From Ascarosepion bandense (taxonomy: Eukaryota > Mollusca > Cephalopoda > Sepiida > Sepiidae): a stretch of DNA of 64,000 nucleotides. Shown here piece after piece: positions 61,247 to 64,000 of the stretch. A program made the translations under genes and the position numbers. The stretch covers positions 5,595,001 to 5,659,000 of the forward strand of contig JBBBDQ010001270.1 in NCBI GenBank assembly GCA_037127315.1, in the 5' to 3' direction. Each line of letters starts with the position of its first letter. The stretch's first letter is position 1. Under the pieces are notes generated by a model. That model did no database searches, had not been told where the DNA came from, and was given only the letters and a program-made list of their open reading frames with translations.

Positions 61247-62469
61247 CACTTAACGACAGTAGTAGCAGCGGAAGAGAACCATTCGTTTAAAGGCACGGTC
61301 CACCAGCGGACATGAAATCAAGCTCTCCTCTCATTCTGAAGATGAGATTCTGGTCTTGAAATATGAATGAATAATAAATAGGTAATACCCAACACCTTCT
61401 TCACCTTCCTTTATTTTACTAAACGCATTGTGATAGCCTTCAAATATCTACCTATACACGATGTTGATAAAGTTCATACTCATCGATGATTTCAAGCAAC
61501 TAGATTAAAGAGTGAAACTGAAAGAATTATTCTTGCAGCGCAAGACTAGAGACTCTTCACATTCAGGCAAATATCATACATAATAATGTGTATCCAAGAC
61601 GCATGTTCTAGAACAAATACCAGGAAAGCATCTAAGCTCAGGATGACCAAAATATGTCGGGTAGGAAATTAAGAATTAAAATCAACTTTCTTCTTCACTT
61701 TTACAAAAATTCACAATGATATGTGAAATCCTGATTTAACCGCATAGAAAAGGATTAACCTCGTGCTTAAAGAAAAAGTCAAAACCGGATTTTGTGAGTA
61801 GATGCTAAATTGATTTTCTGACCAATGGAAGCAATTGGCAAGACCATAAAGATTTCGCGATCCAGTGCGAAAAATCTAAATGCTATAAATACTTCGGTCA
61901 GCGCCAGCCAGACTACTTCTCTTCACATATATGGGTTTAAAGCATAAGAGATACTCATAAGTGCGTAGTGTGTAGCAAGTAGACCTGGCGGAACCTATTC
62001 CTCTCCAGTTGAAACCATTGCCGATGTCCTCGAATTTGAAACCTTGCTTTGGTTATAAACAAGGGGTCATTGATTTCATCGGAGGGACATTCAACTTTGG
62101 CCTTTGGAAGTCCTCTGCCCAGCCATGCCGTATTATCAGGACCCTAGCATTATCCATAGCTATAGCGCTCAGTCTATACGATTGAGCTAGATTAATGTTG
62201 ATTTTATAAGATCCACTATTTAACGGCACTTATATACTTGGGATATCTAAACTTCTTCTACACAATAAAATATCTATAGGGGTAAGGGGTTTATTTTCCA
62301 AGGATACGACCACGCAGCAATGAGTACTATGTAACTATGTTTTTACGTCTTATCCACCATTTGAAGGCAATTTATAGGTATAAAATATTTTTAGATTGTA
62401 AGAGTGTTAGATTCTTTTGTGGGGGAAAGTATTGGTTTATTGATAAAAGACTTAGCAATTAACCCATAG
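61247..62469. other. Mostly unrecognised; one hammerhead-like motif
   Basis: At 61337-61364 plus reads CTGAAGA-T-GAGA...TCTT-GAAATAT, the PLE-end order with a 4-bp stem. The rest, including 61980-62200 with CCAGTTGAAACCATTG and ATCGGAGGGACATTC, matches nothing else here. Confidence 0.5.
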
Positions 62470-62582
62470 CTAGAGGAAGAAAAGGTGGATTTCCGTCCTT
62501 CTTCAGGGTGTTTCAGCGTAAGTGACTATAACAGACACAACCGGAATTAGAACGCGGATCTCCAAATAACAATTCCTAGCCA
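62470..62582 (-). mobile_element. Old SINE-1 head fragment
   Basis: On plus, AACCCATAGCTAGAGGAAGA, CAGCGTAAGTGACTATAACA, CCGGAATTAGAACGCGGATC and CCAATATGCTTTACAC align with SINE-1 body and head (ATAACTGGAGGAAGAGACGG, GCGTAAGTGAATACAAT, GGAATTCGAACTCGG). Strongly diverged. Confidence 0.7.
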
Positions 62583-62613
62583 ATATGCTTTACACAAATA
62601 AACACCAAATACT

Positions 62614-62690
62614 GAAGTACCCGGTATTCCAAGCGGTCACCCATCTAGATACTGACCAAACTCGATGTTGCTTACCTTCGCTTAATCGTA
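62614..62690 (-). pseudogene. 5S rRNA pseudogene fragment
   Basis: The minus strand reads TTAAGCGAAGGTAAGCAACA, TCTAGATGGGTGACCGC, TTGGAATACCGGGTAC: the internal promoter half (A box, intermediate element, C box) and 3' part of 5S rRNA, with substitutions (for example AGTTAAGCAACGTCG to AGGTAAGCAACATCG). The 5' third and the terminator T run are absent, so not a working gene. Confidence 0.88.
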
Positions 62691-62704
62691 CGGTAAACGA
62701 CGCT

Positions 62705-62800
62705 TTGCGGTACCGACTCCTAAGAGGATGCTTCCTTGATCACCACAATCTTAACGTGTTCAAATCTAGGTTCAGACGTTAGCTTCCCCACATAACCTCA
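62705..62800 (+). pseudogene. LINE C-terminal fragment next to 5S sequence
   Basis: RGCFLDHHNLNVFKSRFRR then stop and LPHIT resembles the end of LINE-A proteins (DCFPDSYNLQVFKCRVNRH) and the fragment at 22413-22472. Confidence 0.6.
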
Positions 62801-63029
62801 TCAACACTACCTCTTTCTCTGTGACCTACTACCTCGAGTGGCACTTGCGCCTTGTACCCGAAGAACATCATTTTATAAAAAATAGTTTCTCCCAGGGTTT
62901 TATTCTTAGTTCTACATCATTTTTTAATTTTACCGATGGCATCACCACTTAATAAAATATATAGTCAACTTTAAATAAAATACATTCACAACAGGTGACA
63001 GTATATTGAAGTGAATAAGATTCGATGCA
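62801..63029. other. Spacer with a repeated 35-bp phrase
   Basis: CATTTTTTAATTTTACCGAT-GGCATCACCACTTAA at about 62918 recurs at about 63248, suggesting a local duplication. Confidence 0.6.
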
Positions 63030-63110
63030 ACAGAAAACGGAAACAAAAAGTACGGAAGAAACAGTTTAAATTTCTAGGGCACGGGACGAGGAAAGAGGGA
63101 TTGGAATCTG
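63030..63110 (+). pseudogene. RTE LINE scrap
   Basis: RKKQFKFLGHGTRKEGLE matches the conserved KRQLKFLGHAMRKEGLE of RTE copies. About 75 bp only. Confidence 0.75.
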
Positions 63111-63114
63111 ATAC

Positions 63115-63887
63115 TCACAGGGCGCCCCTGCTGTTTGTCTCAGTGTTCTTGACAGGCTCCAAACGAGAATCTGTAATGTGATTGATCCCGACTTGGCAGC
63201 TCGACTCCAGCCACTTTCTCACCGGCGAGATGTGGCTTCTCTCTGTCTCATTTTTTAATTTTACCGATGGCATCACCACTTAACTTGGTATCTACGCTAA
63301 TGACAACCATTTACACCTGTCTCGATGGTCAGGCTGAGTAGTTCGATAAGGTCAATTTCGCAACTGATATTAACTGGGACAAAGCCTGGTTTGTTAGTTT
63401 TAAAGACTACAAAATTAAACTGCTCTGTATAAATTATCTGGAAGACTCCGTTCTGCCTACCATCAACATGGCTGATACTAATCTCTAAGAGAGTGACACG
63501 CTGTGTCGTCTCGGGTTGACCTTCTCGGCTGACATGAAGTGGAAAGACTACATAGCAAATTCATTGCTAGGTCAGCTGCTAAGAAATTTAGTTCACTGTG
63601 CCGGGCGAGACAAATTTTCTCTCCAGAATCTATCTTACATATCTATAAGTCGACCATTCCTCCACGTTTTGAATATTGGTGACACGTGTCCGCTTCTAAT
63701 AATAGAACTCCTTCATAAAATCCAAGAAAAATCAGGAATATTATAGTCCCTGTTCTGGCGTCTCGGCGTCGGTCTTTTCCCAACTATGGTAAAGTTGCCG
63801 CCCTGTGTTTTTTCTATAAATGCTTTCATAGTAATTGTTTGAATGAGCTCTTATGTATGGTGTCTACACTTTATGACTTTAACGTTG
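63115..63887 (+). pseudogene. LINE-A RT region, scrambled and decayed
   Basis: 63121-63245 gives GAPAVCLSVLDRLQTRICNV, LSHRRDVASLC, which in an intact LINE-A comes after the block now found downstream. 63285-63860 gives VYANDNHLHL (YADD lost), FSADMKWKDYIANS, RARQIFSPESILHIYKSTI, a second HKIQEKSGIL-like block and FYKCFHSNCLNEL. Two copies or a partial duplication are implied. Confidence 0.82.
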
Positions 63888-64000
63888 TGATTAGTGGATA
63901 TCGGCTCGGAACGAGAAATCCGGGAGCCGAGTTCGAAATCCAGTTGAATTCGTTGCATTCACTTACGCGCAAATAGCCTTGGGAAAGGTATTAATCCGTC
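63888..64000 (+). mobile_element. SINE-1, cut by window end
   Basis: Head TGGATATCGGCTCGGAACGA, B box GAGTTCGAAATCCAG, body ACTTACGCGCAAATA to GGTATTAATCCGTC at the last base. Confidence 0.9.

Noticed and set aside
62614..62690. Functional 5S rRNA gene
   Set aside because: 5' third missing, several substitutions in invariant positions, no T-run terminator.

Overview
This is repeat-dense animal DNA. No host protein-coding gene can be supported anywhere in it. The mix suggests a mollusc, most likely a coleoid cephalopod: several tRNA-derived SINE families, decayed CR1/Jockey-type and RTE-type LINEs, Penelope-like elements (PLEs), mariner/Tc1, hAT-like and piggyBac-like fragments, and very many long (TA)n, (GATA)n and (TG)n tracts. 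The organism call is inference; no host marker gene is present.

Family names used here: LINE-A, a CR1/Jockey-type LINE whose RT tail carries HRRxVASLC and WNSLP motifs and whose 3' end reads like CTTGCTCGGGGTGAAATGATT plus A; LINE-A2, a diverged relative; RTE, a LINE with KRQLKFLGHAMRKE near its C terminus and (GAA)n-like 3' tails; RLE-LINE, an R2/R4-like LINE; PLE, with C-terminal GIY-YIG nuclease; SINE-1, with a CGATATC-containing tRNA-like head and a GACTGACTGA tail; SINE-2, a tRNA-headed SINE whose tail matches LINE-A; SINE-3, with a class II tRNA-like head; and HH-SINE, with a tRNA-like head and a hammerhead ribozyme fold.

Layout. 1-3.2 kb holds two unrelated 15-bp minisatellites. 3.7-9.2 kb holds LINE-A copies, including one with the structure of a twin-primed 5' inversion (7244-9187), a SINE-1 with clean target duplications and a palindromic MITE. 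10-16.2 kb holds PLE remnants, LINE-A2, SINE-3, two HH-SINE copies and a palindrome cluster. 17-24 kb holds GATA satellites, PLE-derived long inverted repeats and a third HH-SINE. 24.6-26.6 kb is a LINE-A2 copy split by an RTE LINE and a TTAA-flanked MITE. 29.5-33.3 kb is a broken mariner followed by a SINE-1 whose internal 76-bp segment has been amplified about 22-fold. 34-37.6 kb holds long direct and inverted repeats and a SINE-1 split by LINE-A. 38-39.1 kb is a triplet-rich minisatellite. 39.3-46.98 kb holds RTE copies, a mariner pseudogene split by RTE, a Tc1-like remnant and the longest LINE-A copy. 47-50.4 kb holds two PLE types, a Helitron-like end and Tc1-like elements. 52-55.2 kb holds ATCT satellites and a mariner derivative split by RTE. 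55.7-57.4 kb is a hAT-like unit with 8-bp target duplications, packed with nested elements. 57.4-60.5 kb is a dead RLE-LINE. The rest holds a likely solo LTR, a 5S rRNA pseudogene and LINE/SINE fragments.

How the parts relate: SINE-2 copies end in the LINE-A 3' tail, which suggests LINE-A machinery mobilises them. PLE ends repeatedly carry a hammerhead-like CUGANGA...GAAA signature and often sit as inverted pairs. The four HH-SINE copies share a foldable type I hammerhead core with partly compensatory stem changes. That set is the most interesting signal in the window. All coding fragments here are judged non-functional.
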